A stretch of DNA of 64,000 nucleotides from Hominimerdicola alba. GTDB taxonomy: Bacteria; Bacillota; Clostridia; Oscillospirales; Ruminococcaceae. A program made the translations under genes and the position numbers. The stretch spans positions 62,001 through 126,000 of the forward strand of contig NZ_FOKQ01000006.1 of the NCBI RefSeq assembly GCF_900112155.1, given 5' to 3'. The notes below the pieces were generated by a model that ran no database searches, was not told the origin of the DNA, and saw only the letters and a list, made by a program, of their open reading frames with translations. Of this stretch, positions 24,756 through 33,515 are shown one piece after another (the stretch's first letter is position 1; each line of letters starts with the position of its first letter).

Positions 24756-26345
24756 TCAGTCCTCGCCGCCTTCGAGATGTTTCAGGAAGAATGGCAGATA
24801 AGCAAGGATATCCCTTGTAAGTATACCACGCTCGGAGCGCTTTGTGCTCAGCACCTCTGCCGCCCTGCCCATGACCATGCAGGCAAGTATGCAGTTTATC
24901 AGCGATGAACGCTTTGTCTGAGCTGTCAGCGAAGCTATAAGTCCCGCAAGCATATCCCCGGAGCCGCCCTTTGACAGCGTGGTGTTTCCGGCTGTGATGA
25001 CCTCTGTTCTGTCAGCACAGCAGACGATTGTCTCCGAAGACTTTGCTACCACGGTAACACCGTATTTCTTTGAAAGGTCGTAGGTATATTTCAGCCTGTC
25101 TGCAAGTACTTCATCCTGAGATACTCCGCAGAGCCTTGCAAGCTCCCCGGGGTGAGGAGTGAGTATCACCGTTGACTGTTTCTTCAACAGTACATCTATA
25201 TTCGGGACAAGGGAATTTATTCCGTCCGCATCAAGTATAACGGGTACGGGAGATTTTTCTATAAGCTCAGCCACCAGCTTCTCGGTCTCGGGAGTATGTC
25301 CCAGACCGCAGCCCAACAGCAGCGCCTTGGCATCTGCAAGACTTTCCAGTATGGCAGGAACGTTCTCCGAGGTCATGTAGCCCTCAGCGTCGGCTTTCAT
25401 CTCGTTGAATGTACACTCGTACAGATTTGCTGCAAGGGAATCTATGACCTTGCCTGTAGAGCATACCTCCACCAGTCCGACACCCATTCTCATGGCAGCC
25501 GTGGCGGATATGCCCGCGGCACCTATGTACCTTCTGCAGCCGCATACGCATACCAGCTTGCCGAAGGTGCCCTTGTGAGCCCAGGGCTTGCGGGATGTGA
25601 GGAACTTCTTGCCCAGCTGAAGATCGTCCAGCATACTTGCCTTGGCGTATATCTCGTTTGCCATTATCGGGTCGTCGGACATAGCCGCCGCAGGTATACC
25701 AATATCCTCAACTCTTATATATCCGCAGAAATACTTTCCGGGAGAAAGCAGCATACCCAGCTTTTTGGCGTGCATAGTAACTGTAACGTCAGCCTGCACC
25801 GCCAGTACACCCGCCTGACCGCTCCTTGCGTCTACACCCGAGGGTATATCGCAGGCGATAACGCGCTTGGCGTAGGTGTTCAGCTTGATGAACAGCGGCT
25901 GAAGATCTCTCTCTATCTCGCCTGTAAAGCCTGTACCGAAGATAGCGTCAACGATGATAGTCGCATTGTCGATGGCCTCAGCCCAGGGGTGAGTGTTGTC
26001 GCCGTCGTAGAACATCACATCGATATCCTTGTTCAGCGAATCGAAAGCCTTAACGGCAGCGGGTGTAGTGGGCTTTCCGCAGCAAAGCACGATCTTTGTG
26101 CTGATACCCGATCTGTGCAGATGGTTTGCAGCCACCAGACCGTCACCGCCGTTGTTGCCCTTGCCCGCCAGTATAAGTACTTCGGGGGTGTCGGGCTGAC
26201 CGTCAGCCATGGTTTCATGCATTACATGGGAAGCCAGCTTTTCACCAGCAGTTGCCATCAGCTGTGAAGCGGGAACGCCCAGTTCTTCCGAACGTCTTTC
26301 GCAGGCCTTCATCTGTTCAACTGTAAGTATCCTGTCCTTTATCAT
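24756..26345 (-). CDS. nnr: Bifunctional NAD(P)H-hydrate epimerase / ADP-dependent NAD(P)H-hydrate dehydratase
   Basis: 529 residues from the ATG at 26345; AGGAGG is 7 bases upstream of it and only 1 base from the ATG at 26351. It repairs hydrated NADH and NADPH. The N-terminal half is the YjeF-N epimerase: ILAGKGNNGGDGLVAANHL, the catalytic-region DAIFGTGF and CDIPSGVDARSG. The C-terminal half is the ribokinase-like dehydratase: LTPHPGELARL near 400 and TLSKGGSGDMLAGLIASL near 470. Length matches the fused bacterial enzyme. It follows acpS by 59 bases, an association common in bacteria. Confidence 0.95.
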   Translation of the reverse strand: MIKDRILTVEQMKACERRSEELGVPASQLMATAGEKLASHVMHETMADGQPDTPEVLILAGKGNNGGDGLVAANHLHRSGISTKIVLCCGKPTTPAAVKAFDSLNKDIDVMFYDGDNTHPWAEAIDNATIIVDAIFGTGFTGEIERDLQPLFIKLNTYAKRVIACDIPSGVDARSGQAGVLAVQADVTVTMHAKKLGMLLSPGKYFCGYIRVEDIGIPAAAMSDDPIMANEIYAKASMLDDLQLGKKFLTSRKPWAHKGTFGKLVCVCGCRRYIGAAGISATAAMRMGVGLVEVCSTGKVIDSLAANLYECTFNEMKADAEGYMTSENVPAILESLADAKALLLGCGLGHTPETEKLVAELIEKSPVPVILDADGINSLVPNIDVLLKKQSTVILTPHPGELARLCGVSQDEVLADRLKYTYDLSKKYGVTVVAKSSETIVCCADRTEVITAGNTTLSKGGSGDMLAGLIASLTAQTKRSSLINCILACMVMGRAAEVLSTKRSERGILTRDILAYLPFFLKHLEGGED

Positions 26346-26404
26346 ATCCATTCCTCCTTAAAAGCGGTATTTCCGCAAAATTTTTATATGTATGCTCCGC
26401 GTGT

Positions 26405-26782
26405 TCAGTCCTCTTTGGGAAAAGCTATCACTACAGCCGAAGCATAATCTTTCGTGTGAGTTATGGAGAGGGAAAAATCCAGACCCCTCTCTCTGGCTAT
26501 TTCCTCAGCCTTGCCCGTAAGTTCAAGATGAGGGCAGCCCAGCTCGTCCCTGACTACTGCTGCCTCTGTCAGCTCAAACCCCCTGACACCTGTACCAAGG
26601 CTCTTTGAGAACGCCTCTTTAGCTGCCCATGCCCCTGCCATGCTCTCAGCAGGGTCGCGAAATTTCTTGAAGTACTCTTTCTCAACTTCCGCATATACCC
26701 TGTTCACAAAGCTCTCACGCTGACAGCTCTTTCGTATACGATCCACTTCCACAAGATCTGTGCCCACCGTGAAAGCAGCCAT
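26405..26782 (-). CDS. acpS: Holo-[acyl-carrier-protein] synthase
   Basis: 125 residues. It transfers 4'-phosphopantetheine from CoA to a serine of acyl carrier protein. The magnesium-binding Asp is in GTDLVEVDRI (residues 7-16) and the Glu in WAAKEAFSKSLGTG (around 52-65). SITHTKDYASAVVIA closes the fold. Length is normal. Its start codon overlaps the upstream stop (TAATG), so it is coupled to the DUF6106-like gene. Confidence 0.95.
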   Translation of the reverse strand: MAAFTVGTDLVEVDRIRKSCQRESFVNRVYAEVEKEYFKKFRDPAESMAGAWAAKEAFSKSLGTGVRGFELTEAAVVRDELGCPHLELTGKAEEIARERGLDFSLSITHTKDYASAVVIAFPKED

Positions 26783-27321
26783 TATTCAAAGTCCTCCGAC
26801 TTTTCGGATACGGTCACCTTTGAACGTATGGTGCGGGGCAGATGAGTCTTTATCACCCTCAGCATATCATCATCCGGGGTGAATATAAGTCTTACATCGC
26901 CGAGGTCGGGGTGCTTAACGTCCATGAACCAGTCGGTTATCTCGGGGTTCATAGCCGAAGCCATTATGACTGTTCTGTTGCCGTTGTCACCGCCGTTGTA
27001 TTCACCGATATCTGTGGTGTCATTGACTTTTATCGTTGCCAGATGCTTTCTGCTTCTCGCTGCAATGACTTTGTCGATATCAAGGTCGCCGTTGGTGAAG
27101 ATGTACTCATATTCCAGATTGAGATTCTGCATGAGATAAACACCGCCGTATACGATAACACCCGATATAAACACCGCCAGCGGCAGAAATCCGTTCAGCA
27201 TCATCGTAAACATTATCACCGCAAAGCACAGTGCAACGCAGGCAAATGTTATCAAAAAGCGTAATGTACTGTCTTTTTGTGTGTTTTCTTTTCTGATTAT
27301 CTGTTCCTTGAAACTGTCCAT
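26782..27321 (-). CDS. DUF6106-like membrane protein
   Basis: 179 residues from the ATG at 27321, which follows GGAGGAAAG; the frame extends to 27381 without a ribosome site. Two adjacent membrane helices (about 22-42 and 46-64) are followed by a cytoplasmic domain with EYEYIFTNGDLDIDKVIAARSRKHLATI. The sequence resembles the DUF6106 family, whose function is unknown. It is the first gene of the run with acpS and the NAD(P)HX repair enzyme. Confidence 0.75.
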   Translation of the reverse strand: MDSFKEQIIRKENTQKDSTLRFLITFACVALCFAVIMFTMMLNGFLPLAVFISGVIVYGGVYLMQNLNLEYEYIFTNGDLDIDKVIAARSRKHLATIKVNDTTDIGEYNGGDNGNRTVIMASAMNPEITDWFMDVKHPDLGDVRLIFTPDDDMLRVIKTHLPRTIRSKVTVSEKSEDFE

Positions 27322-27413
27322 TGATACTTTCCTCCGCCCCGTGAACATCATGCCGTCGCAATTTTTGGCGGTTACTGACAAATGTTCACAGATGTAATTT
27401 ACTATACTATCAA

Positions 27414-27442
27414 ATTATACCACATTTTTTCAGTTTATGCAA
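27414..27442 (-). promoter_or_regulatory. Sigma-A promoter of the acpS run
   Basis: Minus strand TTGCAT (27442-27437), 17 bases, TATAAT (27419-27414). Confidence 0.75.
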
Positions 27443-27493
27443 GCTGATTTGTGTGATATATGTATGAAAATACCGAAAGTTCTGTGACTTTAC

Positions 27494-27522
27494 TTGAATG
27501 AGGGCGCTTAGTGTGCTATAAT
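27494..27522 (+). promoter_or_regulatory. Sigma-A promoter of the amidohydrolase gene
   Basis: TTGAAT (27494-27499), 17 bases, TATAAT (27517-27522). Confidence 0.75.
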
Positions 27523-27560
27523 AGGGGCTGTAATGTCTGAAAATTACGGAGGTGATAACT

Positions 27561-28358
27561 CTGACGATAGATTTCCATGTGCACTGTTTTGCACCAAAAA
27601 TTGCCGAAAAAGCTATAACTCAGCTGAAAGACCGCGCAGAGATCGAACCGCTGACCGATGGTCTTATCGAGACCACTGTTGCCCGTTTCGATGAATGGGG
27701 CATCGACAGGGGAGTGCTTCTTTCGGTGGCTACCCGCCCCACTCAGGTCAAAGTTATAAACGACTGGTGTGCTGAAAATAACGGCGGAAGATTCATAAGC
27801 TTCGGTACTATACACCCGGACTATGAAGATATCCCTGCCGAGCTTGACAGGCTTGTATCCCTTGGACTACACGGTGTAAAGCTCCATCCCGATTATCAGG
27901 ATTTCATGGTGGATGAGGACAGGATAGACTTACTTTATGATGAGATAGAACGCCGCGGTCTCCCCGTGATACTTCACGCAGGCTTTGATGTTTTCTCGCC
28001 CGAGCTTGTACACTGCCCGCCAGAACGTGCTATGCGCATGATAAAAAAACACCCTCACCTTAAAGTCATCCTCGCCCATCTTGGCGGAAATGACAGTCAC
28101 CAGCAGGTCTGCGATATCCTTGCAGGTGTTGATGGCGAGGTGTATTTCGATACTGCATTCACAGGCAGGTTCCTCACTGATGCTCTGATGGAAAAGATAA
28201 TAAGAAAACACGGCGCCGACAGGATACTTTTTGCCAGCGACTGCCCCTGGGACAGTCCCGCAGAGATAAAGAAAAAAATACTGCGGTTAGGTATTTCCGA
28301 TGATGATAAGGAGAAAATATTCTCACAGAATGCCCTGCGTCTGCTGGGCAATGTATAG
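27561..28358 (+). CDS. Amidohydrolase-2 family metal-dependent hydrolase, probable CTG start
   Basis: About 265 residues. The TIM-barrel metal site starts with DFHVH. Later elements are GVKLHPDYQ, VILHAGFD, KVILAHLGG and the last ligand in LFASDCPWDS, all typical of COG2159-type amidohydrolases, which hydrolyse or decarboxylate small carboxylated substrates. The substrate is unknown. Start: the only AUG-like codon upstream in frame is a GTG at 27552 inside the ribosome site GGAGGTGAT. The CTG at 27561 is 8 bases after GGAGG and would start directly at MTIDFHVH, so it is the better candidate. An SH3b lipoprotein gene follows by 36 bases. Confidence 0.8.
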   Translation: MTIDFHVHCFAPKIAEKAITQLKDRAEIEPLTDGLIETTVARFDEWGIDRGVLLSVATRPTQVKVINDWCAENNGGRFISFGTIHPDYEDIPAELDRLVSLGLHGVKLHPDYQDFMVDEDRIDLLYDEIERRGLPVILHAGFDVFSPELVHCPPERAMRMIKKHPHLKVILAHLGGNDSHQQVCDILAGVDGEVYFDTAFTGRFLTDALMEKIIRKHGADRILFASDCPWDSPAEIKKKILRLGISDDDKEKIFSQNALRLLGNV

Positions 28359-28394
28359 AATAAGCAGACTTCTTGTTTGAAAGGACAGATAAAA

Positions 28395-29138
28395 ATGTGT
28401 AAAAATTTCAGGATAGTAATAATGACAGCCTTCGCAGCAGCATCACTGGCTGGCTGCGGTCATGTGGGCGAAGGCAAGGGCTCGGATACTGAGCCTATAT
28501 TTACTTCGACCTCAGCTTTGGAAAAGCGCTCCGCACATACTACAAAGACAGCGGCTTTTGCTGTGGGTGATGTTGATGCGGATGACGAAGATGCCAACGG
28601 CGGATATACCACGACTACAACGGTGATAGGTTCACTGGAAAACGACCAGCTGTTCGATTCGGATGACGAGGTTGATGAAGATATACGTGCAACACAGCGT
28701 ACCGAGGCTAAGACTTACTACTCCGTCCCCGAGCATAACGGCACTACCGGTGCGATAATGACAGTAAGCGCCGAAAAGACCACCACAACTGCCAACGGCA
28801 CCATAAGTATCGAAGACCCGACGTCACGTCCAACCACAAAAGTTACCACCAAGACCACCACAACAGCTGCCACCACAAAGATAGTGCCCAATAAGCTGTT
28901 CCGTATGGAGTCTGCCATGGAGTACGATTCAAAAAGAAAATACACCGTCACATCTGATACTACGTACCTCAATCTGAGATACGGCCCCTCAAAGGAGTAT
29001 GATATCAGAACTACCATACCTGATGGTTCTGCTATCACAGGCTACGGTGAAACAGTCGGCCCCGACGGAAATGTATGGGTGGCTACACTGTATAACGGCA
29101 CCTCAGGATGGGTCATGAGAGAGCTGCTCAGCTACTGA
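28395..29138 (+). CDS. Lipoprotein with C-terminal SH3b domain
   Basis: 247 residues from the ATG at 28395, after GAAAGGACAG. The lipobox is SLAGC (Cys about 21). A long Thr/Asp-rich, low-complexity linker with KTTTT and TTKVTTKTT runs to about 175. The last 70 residues are a bacterial SH3 domain (TSDTTYLNLRYGPSKEYD, NVWVATLYNGTSGWVMRE), which usually binds peptidoglycan. The protein thus bridges membrane and wall. No catalytic domain. It may be co-transcribed with the amidohydrolase. Confidence 0.8.
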   Translation: MCKNFRIVIMTAFAAASLAGCGHVGEGKGSDTEPIFTSTSALEKRSAHTTKTAAFAVGDVDADDEDANGGYTTTTTVIGSLENDQLFDSDDEVDEDIRATQRTEAKTYYSVPEHNGTTGAIMTVSAEKTTTTANGTISIEDPTSRPTTKVTTKTTTTAATTKIVPNKLFRMESAMEYDSKRKYTVTSDTTYLNLRYGPSKEYDIRTTIPDGSAITGYGETVGPDGNVWVATLYNGTSGWVMRELLSY

Positions 29139-29202
29139 CAGCCGCTTTGACAGTCAAATGCAATAGAGTAAGGAAAAATGTCGAATTTTTGGCGTTAAGG
29201 GA

Positions 29203-29231
29203 TTGACAAAATCTGCTTTATGCTGTATACT
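29203..29231 (+). promoter_or_regulatory. Sigma-A promoter of the Wzz/kinase pair
   Basis: TTGACA (29203-29208), 17 bases, TATACT (29226-29231), about 80 bases before the start. Confidence 0.8.
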
Positions 29232-29311
29232 TATATAGTGTGTTATTATATTGATCTGCGACCCGCAGATCTGTACGATATTATTAGAGAATCAGGTAGG
29301 TGTTGTAAATA

Positions 29312-30100
29312 ATGGAACAACAGAAAGAGATGAGTATACAGGAATTATTGGGTATCCTGCTGGGTCATCTGAGAATGATAATCGTTGTAACTATAATTGC
29401 AGGTATAGCAGGTTACAGCTACGCTAAGTTCGTGCTGCCTCTCCAGTATACTTCAAGTATCAAGATCTATGTTACGAACAATAATATGTCTGATGCAAAT
29501 GATATCAATCAGATCAATGCGCAGGATCTTAATACAGCACGAAGCCTCGCAACGACTTATATCGTTATCCTGGATGACGCTATGATGTATGAGGCTATAT
29601 CTGACAGACTTCTGAAAGACTATAATCAGGAAGACCTAAAGAATTACTTTACTATCGCTGTTGATGAAGACGGCAATGAGTATATCCCTTCAAATCAGAT
29701 CAAGAGACTTATAAACATTTCCGCGGTAAACAATACCGAGGTGCTTCAGGTAACGGTTACCAGCCAGGTGCCAAAGTTCTCGGCTGATATCTGCACCTAT
29801 ATATCCAAGCTTGCGCCTGAGATAATCAAACGTACAACCAAGGCAGGTTCCGTTGAAACTGTTTCACCTGCAAAGGTGCCTACAGCTCCCAGCGGCCCCA
29901 ATATCCCCAGATATCTGCTTCTCGGCATGGTAGCAGGCTTCGCGGTAGCAGTAGGTATCGCAATTATCTCAAGCTTCCTCGATAATACCGTTAAGAGCGG
30001 TGAAGAACTGAGAGATCGTTTCGGTGTTCCTGTTCTTGCAGAGATACCTGATATTTTCATGGACAGTAAGGGAGGTTCGAGCAAGTATGGCAAGTATTAA
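29312..30100 (+). CDS. Wzz/YveK-type polysaccharide co-polymerase (tyrosine-kinase activator subunit)
   Basis: 262 residues. Membrane helices lie at about 21-40 and 199-220 with an outer domain between, the layout of Firmicute CapA/YveK proteins. These set polysaccharide chain length and activate a separate BY-kinase. A proline-rich stretch before the second helix (VSPAKVPTAPSGPNIP) is characteristic. Its 3' end overlaps the kinase gene by 14 bases. No glycosyltransferases or phosphatase are next to the pair. Confidence 0.88.
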   Translation: MEQQKEMSIQELLGILLGHLRMIIVVTIIAGIAGYSYAKFVLPLQYTSSIKIYVTNNNMSDANDINQINAQDLNTARSLATTYIVILDDAMMYEAISDRLLKDYNQEDLKNYFTIAVDEDGNEYIPSNQIKRLINISAVNNTEVLQVTVTSQVPKFSADICTYISKLAPEIIKRTTKAGSVETVSPAKVPTAPSGPNIPRYLLLGMVAGFAVAVGIAIISSFLDNTVKSGEELRDRFGVPVLAEIPDIFMDSKGGSSKYGKY

Positions 30101-30875
30101 CAGAAATCGCGGTATAGGCGGCAGAAATACTGTAAGAAGAACTCTTCTCGATAAAGAAGTTGCTTTCCCTGTAACTGAAGCCTATAAGACTCTCAGAACG
30201 AATATATCCTTTGCTCTCTCTACCAAGAAGAACAAGATATTTGCAGTATCCAGTGCTCTTGCTTCCGAGGGTAAGTCCACAGTTGCGGCGAATATTGCCA
30301 TTACCCTTGCCCAGAACAATGACCATGTTCTGCTGATAGACGGCGACCTCAGAAAGCCCGTTCAGCACAGAGTATTCACCCTGAAAAACGAAGTGGGCCT
30401 CAGCACACTGATAAGCGGCAGCAACACCTTCAAGGAGATAGTTCACCACGAAGTCATCGAGAATCTCGATGTTGTTCCCTGCGGTCCTATCCCTCCCAAC
30501 CCCTCTGAGATGCTGGGTTCGGATAACATGAAGATGCTTCTGGAACAGCTTTCTGCTCACTATGACTATATTGTCGTTGATACACCCCCGATAAATATCG
30601 TTACCGACGCACTGACACTTCTGGATTCCATAGCAGGTGTGCTTCTTGTTGCAAACCACGGCAAGTCCACCTACGATGCTCTTGAAGAATCCATTCAGGC
30701 TATCAAGATGGCAGATGGTTCGCTGCTTGGTATAGTTGTAAACAACGTTTCTGTATCGGGCGGTAAATACGGCGGTAAGTACAGCTATAAGTATAAGTAT
30801 GGCTATAAGTACGGCTACGGTTACGGCAATTACGGCGATAATACCACAAAGCCCTTAGGGGAAAATAAAGATTAA
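30087..30875 (+). CDS. BY-kinase (bacterial tyrosine kinase, CpsD/YwqD type)
   Basis: 262 residues from the ATG at 30087; GGGAGG lies 10 bases upstream inside the Wzz gene. Walker A ALASEGKSTVAANIA, Walker A' VLLIDGDLRKP and Walker B YDYIVVDTPP are intact. The last 35 residues hold a cluster of about eleven Tyr alternating with Lys/Gly (YGGKYSYKYKYGYKYGYGYG), the autophosphorylation tail of this family. It controls exopolysaccharide synthesis with its Wzz partner. Usually other eps/cps genes follow; here a terminator does. Confidence 0.92.
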   Translation: MASINRNRGIGGRNTVRRTLLDKEVAFPVTEAYKTLRTNISFALSTKKNKIFAVSSALASEGKSTVAANIAITLAQNNDHVLLIDGDLRKPVQHRVFTLKNEVGLSTLISGSNTFKEIVHHEVIENLDVVPCGPIPPNPSEMLGSDNMKMLLEQLSAHYDYIVVDTPPINIVTDALTLLDSIAGVLLVANHGKSTYDALEESIQAIKMADGSLLGIVVNNVSVSGGKYGGKYSYKYKYGYKYGYGYGNYGDNTTKPLGENKD

Positions 30876-30881
30876 TAAAAT

Positions 30882-30907
30882 AGCAGCCCTCAGCGGCTGC
30901 TTTTTTA
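30882..30907 (+). terminator. Intrinsic terminator of the Wzz/kinase pair
   Basis: AGCAGCC pairs with GGCTGCT, then TTTTTT. Confidence 0.8.
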
Positions 30908-30946
30908 TTATGCTGCTTTTTTACTATAGTAACGCAGGAGGGAATT

Positions 30947-31654
30947 ATGTTTGAAACAGAAAGAATGATATATTGCTCGCAGATAGGTGAGGGCGGAAAA
31001 GTCCGCAACAGCGGTCTTGTGGATATACTCCAGGATACCTCTGATCTACATTTGATGAACCACCCTGTTCTCGCTCCGTTTTTCAAGGAAACAGGCAGTG
31101 TTATGTTCCTTACTCACCGTCAGGTGGATATAATAAGGCGCCCTGAATACGGTGAACATATCTCTACAAAGACCTGGACTTATGAACTCAACAGAATGTA
31201 CGGTTCAAGAAATACCATAGTGCTGGGAGAAAAAGGCGATGTGTGCATAAAGTCCATCGCAGGCGGTGCTTTCATGGATATCAGAACAGGCAGACCTATA
31301 CGCGTTTCCGCAGACCTCATTGCTCAGGTGAAAAGCTACGAGAAACTGGAAATGGAGTACCTTCCGCGTAAAATAGCCGTCCCTGATACCGACCCCGTCA
31401 TAACCTGCCAGATGGTCATAAGAAGAAGCGATATCGATATGAACGATCATGTCAATAACGCACGCTATTTCGACATAACCGATGAACTCTTCCACGAGTG
31501 CTATAACGCAAAACGCCTTCGCGCCGAGTATAAATTCCCGATAAAGCGCGGCGATGCAGTCTTTGCTGACAGATATGATACCACATCGGGCTGCATCATT
31601 TCTCTCCGTGATGATTCGGGCAAAGTCTTCTGCAATGTAGAGTATACTCTCTGA
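30947..31654 (+). CDS. Acyl-ACP thioesterase (FatA/FatB-like)
   Basis: 235 residues with an AGGAGG-like site before ATG 30947. Two hotdog-fold halves: the first has LVDILQDTSDLHL and RQVDIIRRPEYGEHI, the second RRSDIDMNDHVNNARYFD, which carries the conserved Asp-Asn-His region of bacterial acyl-ACP thioesterases. It frees fatty acids from ACP in the cytoplasm. Length is normal. Monocistronic between two terminators/promoters. Confidence 0.88.
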   Translation: MFETERMIYCSQIGEGGKVRNSGLVDILQDTSDLHLMNHPVLAPFFKETGSVMFLTHRQVDIIRRPEYGEHISTKTWTYELNRMYGSRNTIVLGEKGDVCIKSIAGGAFMDIRTGRPIRVSADLIAQVKSYEKLEMEYLPRKIAVPDTDPVITCQMVIRRSDIDMNDHVNNARYFDITDELFHECYNAKRLRAEYKFPIKRGDAVFADRYDTTSGCIISLRDDSGKVFCNVEYTL

Positions 31655-31690
31655 CTTACGATAAGACTTTTATCTGTTCTTCCTCGGTAC

Positions 31691-31719
31691 TTGACAAATG
31701 ACAAAAAATCGGTTATAAT
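31691..31719 (+). promoter_or_regulatory. Sigma-A promoter of the Rrf2 gene
   Basis: TTGACA (31691-31696), 17 bases, TATAAT (31714-31719): perfect consensus. Confidence 0.85.
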
Positions 31720-31784
31720 TAAATCATACATCAACAATAGGATTACTAAAGCAATTTTCAATAAAGCAGTCAGGAGGGGCGGCT

Positions 31785-32219
31785 ATGAAGATCTCCACAA
31801 AAGGAAGATATGCACTCAGACTTATGACAGATCTCGCAAAGCACAAGGAAGACGGTTATGTACCCATCAAGGTGATAGCAGAAAGGCAGAACATCAGCGA
31901 TAAATATCTGGAGCAGATAATCTCTATACTCAGCCGTGCGGGCTATGTGAGAAGCATACGCGGTGCAGGCGGCGGATATACTCTCGCTTATCCTGCTGAA
32001 AAATATACAGTAGGTATGATACTCAGGCTGACTGAGGGCAGTCTTGCACCTGTTGCCTGTCTGGAGACTGAGGAGAACCTCTGTGAGCGTGCTGAAGCCT
32101 GCCCCACCTTATTTATATGGGAGAAGCTGTACGCGGCTATAAATGATGTTGTAGACGGCATCACCATTGCAGATATCGTAGAAAGAGATATCAACGGCGC
32201 TGACCTGTACAGCATCTGA
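31785..32219 (+). CDS. Rrf2-family (IscR-like) transcriptional regulator
   Basis: 144 residues. The N-terminus MKISTKGRYALRLM and the helix-turn-helix with ISDKYLEQIISILSRAGYVRSIRGAGGGY are classic Rrf2. Three cysteines follow in PVACLETEENLCERAEAC (C-x8-C-x5-C), consistent with an iron-sulfur cluster site as in IscR or the cysteine-regulator group. The iscS/iscU or cysK genes that often follow are absent; the next gene is convergent. The target is therefore elsewhere. Confidence 0.9.
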   Translation: MKISTKGRYALRLMTDLAKHKEDGYVPIKVIAERQNISDKYLEQIISILSRAGYVRSIRGAGGGYTLAYPAEKYTVGMILRLTEGSLAPVACLETEENLCERAEACPTLFIWEKLYAAINDVVDGITIADIVERDINGADLYSI

Positions 32220-32240
32220 TACTTTAAATAGTGTAAAAAA

Positions 32241-32285
32241 TTCGGGGGATATCCGTACTTTTAAAGCGCGGTCATCCCCTTTATG
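32241..32285 (+). terminator. Possible weak terminator
   Basis: GGGGGAT pairs with ATCCCC across a long loop, followed by TTTATG. Position after the Rrf2 stop fits, but the hairpin is weak. Confidence 0.4.
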
Positions 32286-32376
32286 TTTGCTCATTCAATA
32301 TATACTTATCAAATATCAAAAACGCCATAGCACTTCTGAATGGTGTATCAGAAACACTACGGCTGAGATCGTACTA

Positions 32377-33123
32377 TTATTGAAGAAATTTTTCAACGTC
32401 CCTTATCCACACATCGGTCCGTCGGATCGCTTTGTAAACATGAGGGTCGCCCTTGTAGCAGAGGATCTTGATATCGGGATAAAGTTCTTTCAGTCTTGCG
32501 GCAGATTTCATGCTGATGACCTCGTTGAACAGCGTCCCGTGGATATAAAGCATCCTGCTGTGATATTTCATTTTGTCGGTGATACTGTTGCTGCAAACAC
32601 TGTGCATCACGTTCCTGACAGTTTCTTCGTCCATGTTATCGGCGACTTTCAGAAAATCATCCATGTATTTTTGTGGCAGAAAATGCTCTTCGCACTTTGT
32701 CAGTGTCTTTTTGTCGCGAAGTTTTGTTTTTTTCAAAATCGAGAGGTAATTCAGCGTCATGATCTTTTCGCATGGCTTCGATACAGGCATGAGCGGTGCT
32801 CCGTCAAGGATAAGATCATCTATACCTATCCTGCCCTTTGCCATTATCTCAAAGGCTATCGCCCCGCCAAGGGACATACCGCACAGCACCCTGACTTTGT
32901 CTATATCCATGTCATGCAGTGCCTTGATGATATTATCCGCTTCCTCTTCGATGGAGATGAACCGTGTAGGTCTATCCTCGGTGTGACCGCTGAGTTCGGG
33001 CACGATGACATGGTAGTTTCGGCTGAAATATTCTATCTGATCTTTCCAAACCTGCCATGGCGTCATCATACCGTGTATCAGCACCATAGAAGGGGAGTTC
33101 TTGCTGCCGAAGCTGTGTATCAT
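32377..33123 (-). CDS. Alpha/beta hydrolase
   Basis: 248 residues from the ATG at 33123, 9 bases after AGGAG; the GTG at 33129 is too close to that site. VLIHGMM (oxyanion region), the nucleophile elbow GMSLGG (Ser about 84) and the C-terminal His in GDPHVYK (about 227) form the catalytic set. YIHGTLFNEVI carries the region of the acid residue. The substrate is not indicated. Convergent with the Rrf2 gene. Confidence 0.85.
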   Translation of the reverse strand: MIHSFGSKNSPSMVLIHGMMTPWQVWKDQIEYFSRNYHVIVPELSGHTEDRPTRFISIEEEADNIIKALHDMDIDKVRVLCGMSLGGAIAFEIMAKGRIGIDDLILDGAPLMPVSKPCEKIMTLNYLSILKKTKLRDKKTLTKCEEHFLPQKYMDDFLKVADNMDEETVRNVMHSVCSNSITDKMKYHSRMLYIHGTLFNEVISMKSAARLKELYPDIKILCYKGDPHVYKAIRRTDVWIRDVEKFLQ

Positions 33124-33515
33124 GTTCACGATCTCCTGTATTTGTCGTTGTCTTTCTTTTGTCTACGGCGTCTTTTTGTTTATTCGCCGCTGCGGATGAT
33201 CGAAGAAACAGCAGGTGGTTTTTTATTTTTTTCTTCCCCGCTATTTCTTTGATGACCCTTTGTTGTTTCCTTGGTTAATATTATAGCTCAAAAAATTCAG
33301 CGGGTCAAGCAACCTTTGCGGGCAGTTGCGCAACAGAAGTTGGCAATTTTGCAGATCAATGCTTTAAAACGTAAAGTCATATCCCAACCGCAGACTAATT
33401 AATGTACGCAGCAGGGGAGAATTTACTGTTTGTTCATAAATGATATCGAATGGTGTGGTATAATATATGTGTTCACCACAACCTTAAAATTAAGGAAAGA
33501 CGGAGGATAAGTAAG
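33124..33515. other. Divergent intergenic region
   Basis: About 390 bases without a gene. An extended -10 promoter for the downstream lipoprotein lies at its right end. A C-free, T-rich run (about 33215-33240) and an inverted-looking TTGCGGGCAGTTGCGCAA patch (33316-33333) are visible, but I can assign no function. Confidence 0.5.
33456..33464 (+). promoter_or_regulatory. Extended -10 promoter of the lipoprotein gene
   Basis: TGGTATAAT at 33456-33464: TGn directly before TATAAT, with no good -35 box. Confidence 0.6.

Noticed and set aside
25296-26267. 323-codon plus-strand open frame
   Set aside because: Shadow of the NAD(P)HX repair enzyme.
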